Assembly: GCA_023150875.1 (NCBI GenBank)
Contig: JAKLKC010000060.1
Span: 1 to 37,545, forward strand
DNA length: 37,545 bases
Source: Myxococcota bacterium
Lineage (GTDB): Bacteria > Myxococcota_A > UBA796 > UBA9615 > JAKLKC01
Reading direction: 5' to 3'
The notes under the pieces are model-generated. The model was given only the letters and a program-made list of their open reading frames with translations. It was not told the DNA's origin and made no database searches. The first letter of the stretch is position 1. Each line of letters starts with the position of its first letter. A program made the translations under genes and the position numbers. Positions 17,520 through 26,091 of the stretch are shown here, piece by piece.

Positions 17520-18779
17520 ATGAACTTCACCGACCTCGGCCTCGCCGAGCCCCTCCTCCGCGCCCTGGCGGCGGAGGGCTACGAGGCCCCCACGCCCATC
17601 CAGGTCCAGGCGATCCCGCCGGCCCTGGCCGGCCGCGACGTCCTCGGCTGCGCCCAGACCGGCACCGGCAAGACCGCCGCGTTCGCCCTCCCCATCCTCC
17701 AGCGCCTCGCCGCCGCGCCCCCGCCTCCCGGCCGCGTCCGCCCCATCCGCACCCTGGTGCTCACCCCCACCCGGGAGCTGGCCTCCCAGATCGGCGAGAG
17801 CTTCGCCACCTACGGCCGCTTCCTCCCCCTGCGCCACACGGTGATCTTCGGGGGCGTCGGGCAGGGAGCCCAGGAGAAGGCCCTGGCCACCGGCCCCGAC
17901 GTGCTGGTCGCCACCCCCGGCCGCCTCCTGGACCTGTCGGGCCAGGGCAAGCTCTCCCTGCGGGACGTCTCGGTCCTGGTGCTGGACGAGGCCGACCGGA
18001 TGCTGGACATGGGCTTCGTCCACGCGGTGCGGCGGGTGATCGCCCTGGTCCCCAAGAAGCGCCAGACCCTCTTCTTCTCGGCGACCATGCCCGCCGACAT
18101 CCTGGACCTCGCCGGGAAGATCCTCGTGGACCCCGTGAAGGTGGCGGTGACGCCGGTGGCGTCCACCGCGGAGCGGATCCGCCAGAGCGTCTACCACGTC
18201 GAGAAGTCCCGGAAGCGCGCCCTGCTCCAGAGCGTGCTCGGAGATCCCGCCATCGAGAGGGCCATCGTGTTCACCCGCACCAAGCACGGCGCCAACCGCG
18301 TCGCCGAGCACCTGGAGCGGGCCCGGATCGGCGCCGCGGCCATCCACGGCAACAAGTCCCAGGGGGCCCGGGAGCGGGCGCTGGAGGGCTTCCGGAGCGG
18401 CGCCACCCGGATCCTCGTCGCCACCGACATCGCCGCCCGGGGGATCGACGTGGAGGGGATCACCCACGTCATCAACTTCGAGCTGCCCGACGTCGCCGAG
18501 AGCTACGTGCACCGGATCGGCCGCACCGCCCGGGCGGGGGCCTCCGGCGTCGCCCTGTCCTTCTGCGACGCCGAGGAGCGCCCCATGCTGGCCTCCATCG
18601 AGAGGCTGATCCGCGCCCGGATCCCGGTGATCCGCGCGGACCACGCCCTCTCCGCCGCCGCCCTCGCCCCCCCCGACGGGCCGGATCCCCGGGATGCCAT
18701 GCACCGCCGTCCGCAGCGGACCGGCGGCGGTCCCCCCCCGCGCGGGCGGCGCCGTCCCTCCCCCGACCGCGCGGCCTAG
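17520..18779 (+). CDS. rhlE: DEAD-box RNA helicase, RhlE type
   Basis: A 419-residue ATP-dependent RNA helicase with a full motif set: Q motif [10 protein letters not shown], Walker A AQTGTGKT (45-52), [19 protein letters not shown] in [42 protein letters not shown] and [11 protein letters not shown] basic, Pro/Gly/Arg-rich tail of about 40 residues follows, as in RhlE proteins that act in ribosome assembly or RNA decay. ATG at 17520 is the first residue of the conserved domain; the ribosome-binding site is weak. The TAG stop at 18777-18779 is part of the terminal CTAG of a palindromic repeat, so the natural C terminus may have been altered by that insertion. Confidence 0.93.
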   Translation: MNFTDLGLAEPLLRALAAEGYEAPTPIQVQAIPPALAGRDVLGCAQTGTGKTAAFALPILQRLAAAPPPPGRVRPIRTLVLTPTRELASQIGESFATYGRFLPLRHTVIFGGVGQGAQEKALATGPDVLVATPGRLLDLSGQGKLSLRDVSVLVLDEADRMLDMGFVHAVRRVIALVPKKRQTLFFSATMPADILDLAGKILVDPVKVAVTPVASTAERIRQSVYHVEKSRKRALLQSVLGDPAIERAIVFTRTKHGANRVAEHLERARIGAAAIHGNKSQGARERALEGFRSGATRILVATDIAARGIDVEGITHVINFELPDVAESYVHRIGRTARAGASGVALSFCDAEERPMLASIERLIRARIPVIRADHALSAAALAPPDGPDPRDAMHRRPQRTGGGPPPRGRRRPSPDRAA

Positions 18780-18986
18780 TACGTCGTTCCAGAGGTAGTT
18801 CCCCAGTTTCTGAGTCCGCCTTCCAGCTCATCGGCGTCGCGGTCCCGCGAACGGGAGGCCCCGTAGGGCGGGGGCTTGTCCCCCGCCGAAGCCCCGCGGC
18901 GGGGGACAAGCCCCCGCCCTACGTTCCGGATCGGGTGGGCCTGGGAACGGAGGAACTGGGGAGGAACCTTCGGAACGTGGTACTAG
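18776..18986. repeat. 211-bp palindromic repeat element, MITE/REP-like
   Basis: The ends are imperfect inverted repeats of about 42 bases: CTAGTAC...GTTCC...AGGT...TCCCCAGTT from the left and the same from the right strand. Inside is a perfect 25-bp inverted repeat (18863-18887 with 18898-18922) with a 10-base loop, rich in G and C runs. The right 73 bases recur at 1-73 with one mismatch. It encodes no protein. CTAG at both ends supplies the TAG stop of the helicase gene and of the converging reductase gene. The form suits a non-autonomous mobile element or bidirectional terminator. Confidence 0.85.
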
Positions 18987-19933
18987 CGCCGGTCCGGCAG
19001 CGCCCCCGCGAGCCGGCGGAGGGCGGAGATCTCCAGCCCCCGGGACCTCCCCTCCTCCTCCCACGCCCGGAGCGCCTCCCGGGTCTGGTCCCCGACCTTC
19101 CCGAAGTGGTAGCTCAGGTAGAGGGGCAGGTCGAAGGGGGCCGCGGCGGTGGCCGCCCGCAGCGCCAGGCGGAACGCCCACCCCCGGGCGAGGAGGGGGA
19201 GGAGTCCCGGGGAGGCGCCGTGGTAGAGGCCCGCGACGGCGAGGGCCTCCCGGGCCGCGGCGGCGGCGGCCTCGGGGGCATCGCCCCGCCGGAACGCGGC
19301 GGGGTCCCAGCCGGCGACCTCCAGCCCCGCGACGAAGCACAGCAGCACCGCCGAGCCCAGCGCCGACGTCCGGGTGGCGTCGGCGTCGCGCCGGGCCGGG
19401 CACCCCCCCCGCCTCAGGGCCCCCACCACCGCGTCCACCGCCGCCGGTGGCCCGCTGAACCGGGAGGGGGACAGGGGGGGAAACCAGCAACGGATCCCAG
19501 GCGGATCAAGCAGCTCCCCCGGAAGGGGTGCCTGCCAGGCGACGATGCCGATCATTCCCGAGACCAACCTCTCCTCCGGGACCAGCTCCAGGAGCCGCCG
19601 CCGGTCGCGCAGGCCGGGCTGGAGCATGACGACGGTGGCGCCGGGGGCCGCGGCGAGCAGGGGGGGCAGCCAGCCGCCGGCCAGGGCGGGGGACGAGACG
19701 CAGAGCCACACCTGGTCCCACCTCTCCGCCGCCACCTCCTCGGGGGCGGTGATCAGCCCGTACTCCTCGAACCGCTCCGGGCGCCCCCCCCGTGCGGGGT
19801 ACCGCACGAAGCCCCGCCGCGCGTCCCCCAGGTACTTGGGCTTGACGTAGAACGCCACGTCCCAGCCCGCCGCCTGGAGGTGGCGCCCGTACACCTGCCC
19901 CACCGCCCCGGCGCCCACCAGCAACGCGCGCAT
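18983..19933 (-). CDS. Ketopantoate reductase (ApbA/PanE)-like protein
   Basis: A 316-residue cytoplasmic protein with an N-terminal Rossmann motif MRALLVGAGAVGQVYGRHL (GxGxxG at 7-12), followed by the ketopantoate-reductase layout: VWLCVSS, VVMLQPG and the SGMIGIVAW strand. In true PanE enzymes the first segment binds NADPH and 2-dehydropantoate is reduced to pantoate. The C-terminal helical domain here is divergent and the catalytic Lys/Asn/Glu set is not clear, so another substrate is possible. ATG at 19933 follows GAGGG with five-base spacing. The TAG stop lies inside the terminal CTAG of the palindromic repeat, so the C terminus may have been trimmed. Confidence 0.75.
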   Translation of the reverse strand: MRALLVGAGAVGQVYGRHLQAAGWDVAFYVKPKYLGDARRGFVRYPARGGRPERFEEYGLITAPEEVAAERWDQVWLCVSSPALAGGWLPPLLAAAPGATVVMLQPGLRDRRRLLELVPEERLVSGMIGIVAWQAPLPGELLDPPGIRCWFPPLSPSRFSGPPAAVDAVVGALRRGGCPARRDADATRTSALGSAVLLCFVAGLEVAGWDPAAFRRGDAPEAAAAAAREALAVAGLYHGASPGLLPLLARGWAFRLALRAATAAAPFDLPLYLSYHFGKVGDQTREALRAWEEEGRSRGLEISALRRLAGALPDRR

Positions 19934-20053
19934 CGTGTCCCTCAGTGCCGGTCGCCACGCCTGGGCACGCGAGCGTTCTACCGCAGTTCCGCACGGAACC
20001 GCCACGCGAGTCTCAGGACGGGGCCACCAAGACCATGAACGCCTCCGTCATCG

Positions 20054-20332
20054 TCACCGCCGGTTCTGATACACCGTCGAACGATGCCCGACTCGGACGA
20101 CCAGCACCTCCAGTACCTGCTCCCGCACGCGATAGATCACGCGGTATATACCGACGCGCATGCGGTGGAAGCCCGTCCAGTCCGAGTGCATGGGCGTGCT
20201 GTGGGGCGGGAAGGGATCGATCTCGAGATCGAGGATCTCGGCGAGGATTTCCCGCCGGCCACGCTCGGGGAGCGCCCGGAGCTGCCGGCGGGCCTCGTCG
20301 GTGACCCTGACCTCGTACAGGGGGCGCCCCAC
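20054..20332 (-). CDS. RelE/ParE-family toxin
   Basis: A 92-residue basic protein with the RelE/ParE fold pattern: YEVRVTDEARRQLRALPERGRREI at the N terminus and YRVIYRVREQVLEVLVVRVGHRSTVY at the C terminus, the conserved R-x-x-Y-R strand and final beta hairpin. ParE members poison gyrase and RelE members cut mRNA on the ribosome; the sequence does not settle which. GTG at 20332 starts three bases after the antitoxin stop, so the two are translated together. No ribosome-binding site of its own is strong, as expected for a coupled toxin. Confidence 0.85.
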   Translation of the reverse strand: MGRPLYEVRVTDEARRQLRALPERGRREILAEILDLEIDPFPPHSTPMHSDWTGFHRMRVGIYRVIYRVREQVLEVLVVRVGHRSTVYQNRR

Positions 20333-20335
20333 TGC

Positions 20336-20623
20336 TCAACGGTGACGAGCCCGACGCTTGGGAACGGGCCAGCCCTCTTCCCGGCACACATCCCTGAAGG
20401 GGCGGGGCTCCCGGTCACCCTGGAGCTGGATAGCGTGTTCTGCCGCGCGCACGTCCTCCTCGTCCTCGGCCCGTTCCAGGGACTCTACGTCCGCGGCCGG
20501 GACGATGTAGGCGACGACCTTCCCTCGACGGGTGATGGGGACGCGGGCTCCCCTCTCCAGGACCTCGTCGAGACCACTGCCGACGCCCTGCAGACGGGCC
20601 TTGGAGATGGGGATGGCGGTCAT
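20336..20623 (-). CDS. Phd/YefM-family antitoxin
   Basis: A 95-residue protein with the Phd/YefM N-terminal DNA-binding fold: MTAIPISKARLQGVGSGLDEVLERGARVPITRRGKVVAYIVPAADVESLE. The charged C-terminal part (EDEEDVRAAEHAI...RPFRDVCREEGWP) is the expected toxin-neutralising tail. Such antitoxins bind the toxin and repress their own promoter. ATG at 20623 follows GGAGG. It precedes the toxin gene in the usual antitoxin-first order. Confidence 0.85.
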   Translation of the reverse strand: MTAIPISKARLQGVGSGLDEVLERGARVPITRRGKVVAYIVPAADVESLERAEDEEDVRAAEHAIQLQGDREPRPFRDVCREEGWPVPKRRARHR

Positions 20624-20650
20624 GGCACCTCCACGCGACCGGTCTTCTAC

Positions 20651-20679
20651 AGGATAGTGGCCGGGACAGGGCGGGTCCA
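20651..20679 (-). promoter_or_regulatory. Candidate promoter of the toxin-antitoxin operon
   Basis: On the minus strand TGGACC (20679-20674) and TATCCT (20656-20651) are 17 bases apart, each four of six to consensus. The predicted start near 20644 is about 20 bases before the antitoxin ATG. Confidence 0.4.
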
Positions 20680-20812
20680 CCCGGACGTGGAGGCAGTCCC
20701 CCCCGCCCGCGCGTAGCGACCGGACGGGCCGGGCGGCCGACGGATCGCTCCCGGGCCGCGGGTCGGTCGACGGGCCGCTAACCATCCTCAGGCAATCCAC
20801 CGAACGTTCCTT

Positions 20813-20919
20813 GCGTGCCCGAGCCCGTGCCCGATCCGCGGTGGGCACGGGCGCCGTGATCGGATGCCCCCGCCGGGCACGGGCGCGGGCACCGGCCTTC
20901 GGCCTGGGCTCGGGCACGC
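20813..20919. repeat. Palindromic GC-rich element sharing a 19-mer with 11977-11995
   Basis: A 13-bp perfect inverted repeat (20813-20825 with 20907-20919) encloses a nested 9-bp perfect hairpin CCCGTGCCC/GGGCACGGG (20824-20832 with 20843-20851). The 19-mer at 20814-20832 also occurs in the tandem array upstream of sbcD. It is non-coding, so a dispersed structured repeat. Confidence 0.75.
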
Positions 20920-20979
20920 GGGAACGCGGCACGGATCCGCTCCGAGGCCGTCCCCCACCCGCTCATAGCCTGAGGCGGG

Positions 20980-21861
20980 CTAGCCGAAGAAGTCGTGCAC
21001 CACCTCGTTCATGGAGCGGTGGAGCTCGGGGTCGTCGGTCAAGGGCAGGACCAGGGCCGAGAGGCAGGCGTCCCGGGCGGGGAGGCCGCGGCTCATCAGC
21101 TTGGCGGCGTAGATCAGCAGCCGTGTGGACACCCCCTCGTCCAGGCCATGGTTCCGCAAGTTGCGGATCTTGTGGCCGATCCGCACCAGCTTGCGGGAGG
21201 TGGGGGCGTCGACTCCCCCCTCGTGGGCCACGATCTCCGCCTCCATCGTCTCGGCGGGGTACTCGAACTCCAGGGTGGCGAAGCGCTGGCGCGTCGACTG
21301 CTTGAGGTCCTTGACCACGCTCTGGTAGCCCGGGTTGTAGCTGATCACCAGCATGAACTCCGGGGGAGCGTGGACCAGCGCGCCCTTCTTCTCGATGGGC
21401 AGGATCCGGCGGTCGTCGGTCAGGGGGTGGATCACCACCACCGTGTCCTTGCGCGCCTCCACCACCTCGTCCAGGTAGCAGATCGCCCCCTCCCGCACCG
21501 CCGTGGTCAGGGGTCCGTCGATCCACACCGTCTCGTCGTCCCGCAGCAGGTACCGGCCCACCAGGTCCGACGCGGTGAGGTCCTCGTGGCAGGCGACGGT
21601 GACCAGGGGCCGGGACAGGCGCCAGGCCATGTACTCCACGAAGCGGGTCTTGCCGCAGCCCGTCGGCCCCTTGAGCATCACCGGCAGGCGCTCCCGCCAG
21701 GCCAGCTCGAAGAGCTGCACCTCCGTCGCGTGGGCGCGGTAGTAGGGCTCGGACCGCGGGCGGTACACGGGGGTGCCCTTGCCGTCGCTCCCGGTGTCGT
21801 CCACGGCCTCACCCCCTCCCGGTCGCTTGCGGCCCGCGGGCCTCCTGGGCGGAGTGCTCAT
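20980..21861 (-). CDS. CbbQ/NorQ-type MoxR AAA+ ATPase
   Basis: A 293-residue AAA+ ATPase. The Walker A loop GPTGCGKT is at 65-72, Walker B AICYLDEV at about 126-133, sensor 1 ISYNPGYQ at about 173-180, and the arginine-rich [11 protein letters not shown] at 189-199 is in the position of the arginine finger. The form [16 protein letters not shown] and NPGYQS.KDLK.STRQRF is typical of CbbQ/NirQ/NorQ proteins, motors that pair with a VWA adaptor (CbbO/NorD). The likely partner is at 9137-11800. ATG at 21861 overlaps the stop of the upstream HAD gene as ATGA, so the two are one operon. The N-terminal 35 residues are a disordered basic/Gly stretch. Confidence 0.9.
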   Translation of the reverse strand: MSTPPRRPAGRKRPGGGEAVDDTGSDGKGTPVYRPRSEPYYRAHATEVQLFELAWRERLPVMLKGPTGCGKTRFVEYMAWRLSRPLVTVACHEDLTASDLVGRYLLRDDETVWIDGPLTTAVREGAICYLDEVVEARKDTVVVIHPLTDDRRILPIEKKGALVHAPPEFMLVISYNPGYQSVVKDLKQSTRQRFATLEFEYPAETMEAEIVAHEGGVDAPTSRKLVRIGHKIRNLRNHGLDEGVSTRLLIYAAKLMSRGLPARDACLSALVLPLTDDPELHRSMNEVVHDFFG

Positions 21862-22730
21862 CGTTCGGCCCCTCCTCCCTCCCCCCGCGCCTCGGGTGCG
21901 TCGTCGGGCGCCGGCTGGGCCACGCCGCCCGCCCCGCGCACCGCCTCCGCCAGCCCCGCGTCTCCCCGGTCCAGGAGCACCGCCCGCCCCGCCGCGGCGA
22001 AGAGGGCCAGGTCGTTCCAGCCGTCCCCCACCGCGAGATCGGGACCTCCGGCCACCGCCCTCAGCGCCTCGACCTTGCCCGGACCCACCATGGGCCGCAG
22101 GACCCGGTCCGTCAACCGCTGCCCCCGGGGCCCCGGCTCAAGCTCCACCTCCTGCCCCAGCACGCCCGTCACGGGCAGCGCCAGGGCCCGCGCCGCGGCC
22201 TCCACCACCCAACGGGCGCTGGCGGTCACCACGTAGGTGCGCCACCCCCTCGCCGCCAGGGCGCCGACCAGGGCGAAGACCCCCCACCGGGGCTCGATCC
22301 CCTGGCGCACCGTCCTCCCTCCCAACGCCCGGCGTCCCCGGGGCCTCGCCGCCTCCAGGGCGAGCACGGCCCGGGAGATCTCCCCCACCTCGCCGGGGGT
22401 CCAGCCGGCCAGGACCTGGGTACACCAGGGGTAGGCGACGGAGAGCCCCTCGTCCCGGAGCAGCCGCTCGTAGGTGCCGATCCAGAACCCGGCGGGATCG
22501 GCGCCCGGGGGCGTCGGGCCGCCCAGAACGCCGGCATCGGCGTCGGGTCCGGGAATCCGACCCGTCTCGGCGAGGTGGAAGAGCACGGCGTCGCCGATGT
22601 CTCCGCGGATGCAGGTGTCGTCGAAGTCGAAGGCGGCCACCCCCGGCGGTCCCTCCAGCAGCTCCGCCAGCGCCGCCCGGGCTTCCCCGGTCCAGAAGGG
22701 GGACAGCGCCCCCGCGTCCCTGCGCGTCAC
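21858..22730 (-). CDS. HAD-superfamily phosphatase, phosphoserine-phosphatase-like
   Basis: A 290-residue cytoplasmic hydrolase. Motif [10 protein letters not shown] has the nucleophile Asp35 and acid/base Asp37; motif [13 protein letters not shown], a Lys region (GPGKVEAL) and motif [15 protein letters not shown] follow in the HAD order. A helical cap of about 120 residues lies between motifs I and II, as in SerB/PSPase-type members. The substrate is unknown. GTG at 22730 follows GGAGG with six-base spacing; upstream the frame continues but through a less GC-rich non-coding patch. It overlaps the CbbQ-type ATPase start by four bases, which suggests a shared job. Confidence 0.82.
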   Translation of the reverse strand: MTRRDAGALSPFWTGEARAALAELLEGPPGVAAFDFDDTCIRGDIGDAVLFHLAETGRIPGPDADAGVLGGPTPPGADPAGFWIGTYERLLRDEGLSVAYPWCTQVLAGWTPGEVGEISRAVLALEAARPRGRRALGGRTVRQGIEPRWGVFALVGALAARGWRTYVVTASARWVVEAAARALALPVTGVLGQEVELEPGPRGQRLTDRVLRPMVGPGKVEALRAVAGGPDLAVGDGWNDLALFAAAGRAVLLDRGDAGLAEAVRGAGGVAQPAPDDAPEARGEGGGAER

Positions 22731-22969
22731 CTTCGGCCTCCGTCCACGAGGAGAATCCTCTGGTATTTCGACGAGTTGGGGTGGATCGCCACGAAGCCCG
22801 GCCCCTCTCCGGCCGCGCCCCGCCGGAGCGGCCGCCCCGGACAGGGGACCCCCGCCCGAGGAGCCCCCTCCCCCGGCGCTCCCGCGGGCGGAGAGTGGGG
22901 ACGATAACACGCCCGCTCCGATGCCCCATCCCCCCCGCGCCGCCGTCCCCTCGTGTACGATGGACGCCG

Positions 22970-25240
22970 ATGTGCTCCCGCGGTCCGGCTCTGTGGAGAT
23001 GGGCCGAGCGGCGCCTGCTCGGCCTGCTCGGCCTACTCGCGATCGCCGTGGCGTGGGGGGGCTGCGCGGTCCGCGAGCCCGAGGTCGCGCCGGGCGTGCG
23101 CCTGGTCGATCTGCTGGCCGTCGCGTCCCAGGACCCCCGGATCGCCGACTCGGTGGGGGTGGCCACGGTGGAGTCCGTCGCCCAGCGCAGCCTCGTGGGG
23201 CGCGGGGTGGCCGCCCACGCCGTCCGGGTGAAGGTCCCCGAGGGGGCGTGGCTGGACTTCCAGTTCGGCCTCGCCCGGCGGGACTGGGCCAGGGCGATCA
23301 CTTCGGTGGAGTTCTCGGTCGTGGTCGAGGGAGGCCAGGGGGAGGTCACGCCGCTGTGGAGCTCGGTGATCCGGCCCCACCTCCCCGTTGGCCGGGACTG
23401 GCAGAGTCGCCGGCTCTCCCTCGCCGCCTTCTCCGGGCGCGAGGTGACCCTCCGCCTCGCCACCCGGGTCCTGCCCGACGGGGCACCTCCGGGGGCGCCG
23501 GGTTCCGAAGAGGTCGAGGGCTTCCCCGCCTGGGGGAGGCCGCGGGTCGTGGCCGGCCACGCCACCGCTCCCCCCGAGCGCCCCGACGTGCTGCTGGTGC
23601 TGATCAACAACCTGCGCCCCGACCACACCGCCCTGGAGGACGAGGCGCACCGGGCCACCACGCCGGCCCTGGCCGAGCTCGCGCAGCGGGGCACTACCTT
23701 CACCCAGGCCTACGCCCAGTCGCCCTGGACGCCCGCCAGCGCGATGTCCCTCGTCACGTCCCTCTACCCCAGCATCACCGGCACCATCCGCAACGACTGG
23801 CTCCTCCCCGCCCAGGTCCCCACGGTGGGCGAGGTCATGGCCCAGGCGGGCTACGACACGTTCGCCTTCCTGGGCTCCCCGGACCTCAGCCAGGTCACCG
23901 ACCTGCTCCGGGGCTTCGACTACCAGCGGGTGGAGAACGACCCCGTCATCCTGGCCCGGTCCGCCCTGGAGGCGCTGGCCGCCCCCCGGGCCCGGCCGAT
24001 GCTGATGCTGCTCCAGCTCAACCCCCACGGATTCCCCTACCCCCTCGATCCCCACGTCAGCGCCCGCTTCGGCTGGAACGACGACGTCCCCCAGCCGGAC
24101 CCGTCCCCCTGGCCCGCGGGCCCCCCCTCCAAGGAGGCGGTGGAGTACTCCCGCCAGGGCTACGTCACCCAGATGGCCGCCGCGGACCACCTGCTGGGGC
24201 TGGCCATGGACCGCCTGGAGGAGTCCGGCGGGGCGACCCGGACCCTGGTGGTGGTCACCTCCCCCACCGGCGAGGCGTTCGGGGAGCACGGCACCTGGGG
24301 GCACGGCGACGGCTTCCACCGCGAGGTGCTGCACGTCCCCCTGGTGATGCGGCTCCCGGGCACGGTCCCCGCCGGCGCCCGCTACGACGAGGTGGTCGAG
24401 CTCCTGGACGTCGTGCCGACGGCGCTGTCGGCGGTGGGTGTGCCCCGCCCCGGCACCATGCAGGGCCGGGACCTCTCCGACCTGTTCACCGGCGGGACCC
24501 CGGACCCGGCGAGGGTCGCCATCGCCGAGGCCCCGGCGGGGGGCCCGAGGGTCCGGGCCCTGCTCACCGCCTCCCGGCTCTTCGTGGACGACCTGGACTC
24601 CGGCCGGGCGCGCCTCTACGACCGGAGGAAGGACCCCGCCGAGAGGGACGACCTGCTCGCCCGCGGCGATCCCGCGGCGGCCGCCCTCGTCCCGGTGCTC
24701 CGGGAGCAGGCCCGGGAGCACCGGGCCGGGCGTGGCACCGGCGGCCGGTACGTGCTGCATGTCGACGTCCGGCCCACCCCCGGGGTCGCCACGCGGGTCG
24801 TCGCCTCCGGCCCGGCCCTGGTGGGGCTGCTCCGGGACGATCCGCCCCTCCCCGGAGGAGCGATCCGGGTGGCCGACGGGGGCGGAGTGGACCTGCTCCT
24901 CCCCGAAGGGGGGGCGGTCCACCGGCTCGCCTTCCTGTGCCGGGACGACGGCCAGCCGGCCCAGGTCCACCTGTCCGACGACAGGGGGCCGTTGCCCACC
25001 GCCTCCGTGCGGATCGGGGCGGGGGAGGCGCGCCCGCAGGGGGAGCCGCCCATCGTGGTGGACGGCCTCGGGGGAGCCTTCGGGGTCACGGGGGAGCCCG
25101 CGCCCCTTCCCGAGGAGGTGAGCGCGCGGATCTGGGCCGCGGCCCCGGCCGGCGGCGCCGAGCTGGGCCCCGGCCGGCGGGAACGGACCGAGGAGCGCCT
25201 GCGCGCCCTGGGCTACCTGGCCGGCTCGCCCCCTCCCTGA
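22970..25240 (+). CDS. Sulfatase-fold lipoprotein lacking catalytic residues
   Basis: A 756-residue exported protein with a likely lipobox (WGGC, Cys32). The alkaline-phosphatase/sulfatase fold is clear from DVLLVLINNLRPDHT, AYAQSPWTPASAMSLVTSLYP, GEAFGEHGTWGHGDGFHREVLHVPLVMRLPG and RALGYLAG. But the usual metal ligands are gone: the VDTLRAD-type motif reads INNLRPD (Asn213, Asn214), and the SDHGE-type motif reads SPTGE (Pro432, Thr433). The nucleophile site is Thr254-Pro-Ala-Ser, without Cys or Ser at the formylglycine position. An N-terminal beta domain of about 180 residues and a C-terminal beta region are extra. It probably binds rather than cleaves. ATG at 22970 precedes the signal; no good ribosome-binding site is visible. 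The end overlaps the converging acyltransferase gene by 28 bases. Confidence 0.82.
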   Translation: MCSRGPALWRWAERRLLGLLGLLAIAVAWGGCAVREPEVAPGVRLVDLLAVASQDPRIADSVGVATVESVAQRSLVGRGVAAHAVRVKVPEGAWLDFQFGLARRDWARAITSVEFSVVVEGGQGEVTPLWSSVIRPHLPVGRDWQSRRLSLAAFSGREVTLRLATRVLPDGAPPGAPGSEEVEGFPAWGRPRVVAGHATAPPERPDVLLVLINNLRPDHTALEDEAHRATTPALAELAQRGTTFTQAYAQSPWTPASAMSLVTSLYPSITGTIRNDWLLPAQVPTVGEVMAQAGYDTFAFLGSPDLSQVTDLLRGFDYQRVENDPVILARSALEALAAPRARPMLMLLQLNPHGFPYPLDPHVSARFGWNDDVPQPDPSPWPAGPPSKEAVEYSRQGYVTQMAAADHLLGLAMDRLEESGGATRTLVVVTSPTGEAFGEHGTWGHGDGFHREVLHVPLVMRLPGTVPAGARYDEVVELLDVVPTALSAVGVPRPGTMQGRDLSDLFTGGTPDPARVAIAEAPAGGPRVRALLTASRLFVDDLDSGRARLYDRRKDPAERDDLLARGDPAAAALVPVLREQAREHRAGRGTGGRYVLHVDVRPTPGVATRVVASGPALVGLLRDDPPLPGGAIRVADGGGVDLLLPEGGAVHRLAFLCRDDGQPAQVHLSDDRGPLPTASVRIGAGEARPQGEPPIVVDGLGGAFGVTGEPAPLPEEVSARIWAAAPAGGAELGPGRRERTEERLRALGYLAGSPPP

Positions 25241-26091
25241 GGATCCCTGCCCCTCCTCCCCGGTCGCGCCGTTACCGGCCGCCACCGCCGGTGCATCCAG
25301 AGCCACTGCTCGGGGTGGGCCCGCACCGCGGCCTCCACCCGGGCGTGGACCGCGAGGGTGAGGGCGGCGATCCGCTCCCGGGCCTCCCCCTGCCGGGGGG
25401 GCTCGAACGGGCCCTCGACCTCCACCTGGTGGACGCCGTCCGGCCGGCGCCAGGTGAGGGCGGTGAACACCGGGGCGCCCGCCGAGAGGGCCAGCGAGGC
25501 CGGGACCGTGGAGATCCCCGCGGGCCGGCCCAGGAAGTGACCGGGGACGTGGTGGCGGGACGGGGGTCTCTGGTCGATGGCGAAGCCCACGGCCCGACCA
25601 CCGGCGAGGGCGCGGCGGGCGGCGGTCACCGAGCCCCGCTCCACCAGCGCGTCGGCGCCCAGGCGTCGCCGCACCGCGGCCACCAGCGCCCGGGAAAGAG
25701 CCCCCCGGGGCGGCCGGATCACCAGGGAGGCCGGCACCCCCTCCAGGCGGGCGACGGCGCCCAGGACCTCCCAGTTCCCGAGGTGGGCCGTCACCACCAC
25801 CACCCCCTCCCCCGCCCGGGCCCGGGCCAGCAGGGGCTCCACCCCCCGCACCGCGATCCGCCTGCGCAGGGCCGCGTCCGTCGCCCCCCACAGCGCGGGC
25901 AGCTCCAGCGCCAGGAGGGCGAGGTGGCGGGCCACGGCCCGCGCCCGGCGGGCGGCGTCGCGGCGGTCCCTGGCCATCCCCGTGGCCAGCAGGGCCTCCA
26001 CCGCCACGCGGCGGCGCACCGGCAGCACCACCGCCCAAAGCCAGGCCAGGGCGCCTGCGGCGATCCCGGCCAGGCGGGCCCGGGCCCTCAC
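25213..26091 (-). CDS. Lipid A acyltransferase, LpxL/HtrB type
   Basis: A 292-residue membrane-associated enzyme that adds a secondary acyl chain to Kdo-lipid A or a related acceptor. A hydrophobic N-terminal segment (LAGIAAGALAWLWAVVLPV) is followed by the family motif TAHLGNWEVLG with His103 and Glu108 as the HX4E/D pair, and by the downstream RPPRG and IDQRPP segments. GTG at 26091 overlaps the lpxK stop as GTGA. It is the third gene of the waaA-lpxK operon, which supports a lipid A role. The end overlaps the converging sulfatase-fold gene by 28 bases. Confidence 0.85.
   Translation of the reverse strand: MRARARLAGIAAGALAWLWAVVLPVRRRVAVEALLATGMARDRRDAARRARAVARHLALLALELPALWGATDAALRRRIAVRGVEPLLARARAGEGVVVVTAHLGNWEVLGAVARLEGVPASLVIRPPRGALSRALVAAVRRRLGADALVERGSVTAARRALAGGRAVGFAIDQRPPSRHHVPGHFLGRPAGISTVPASLALSAGAPVFTALTWRRPDGVHQVEVEGPFEPPRQGEARERIAALTLAVHARVEAAVRAHPEQWLWMHRRWRPVTARPGRRGRDPQGGGEPAR

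Larger units (their letters stand above)
20624..20979. other. 356-bp intergenic region with toxin-antitoxin promoter and palindromes
   Basis: No gene is seen. It holds the candidate promoter of the antitoxin (20651-20679) and a palindromic GC-rich element (20813-20919). The region separates the toxin-antitoxin pair from the upstream CbbQ-type gene, whose stop is at 20980-20982. Confidence 0.6.

Noticed and set aside
23033-26038. A 1001-residue minus-strand frame across the sulfatase-fold and acyltransferase genes
   Set aside because: Crosses two real genes in the wrong frame and has no protein-like pattern.
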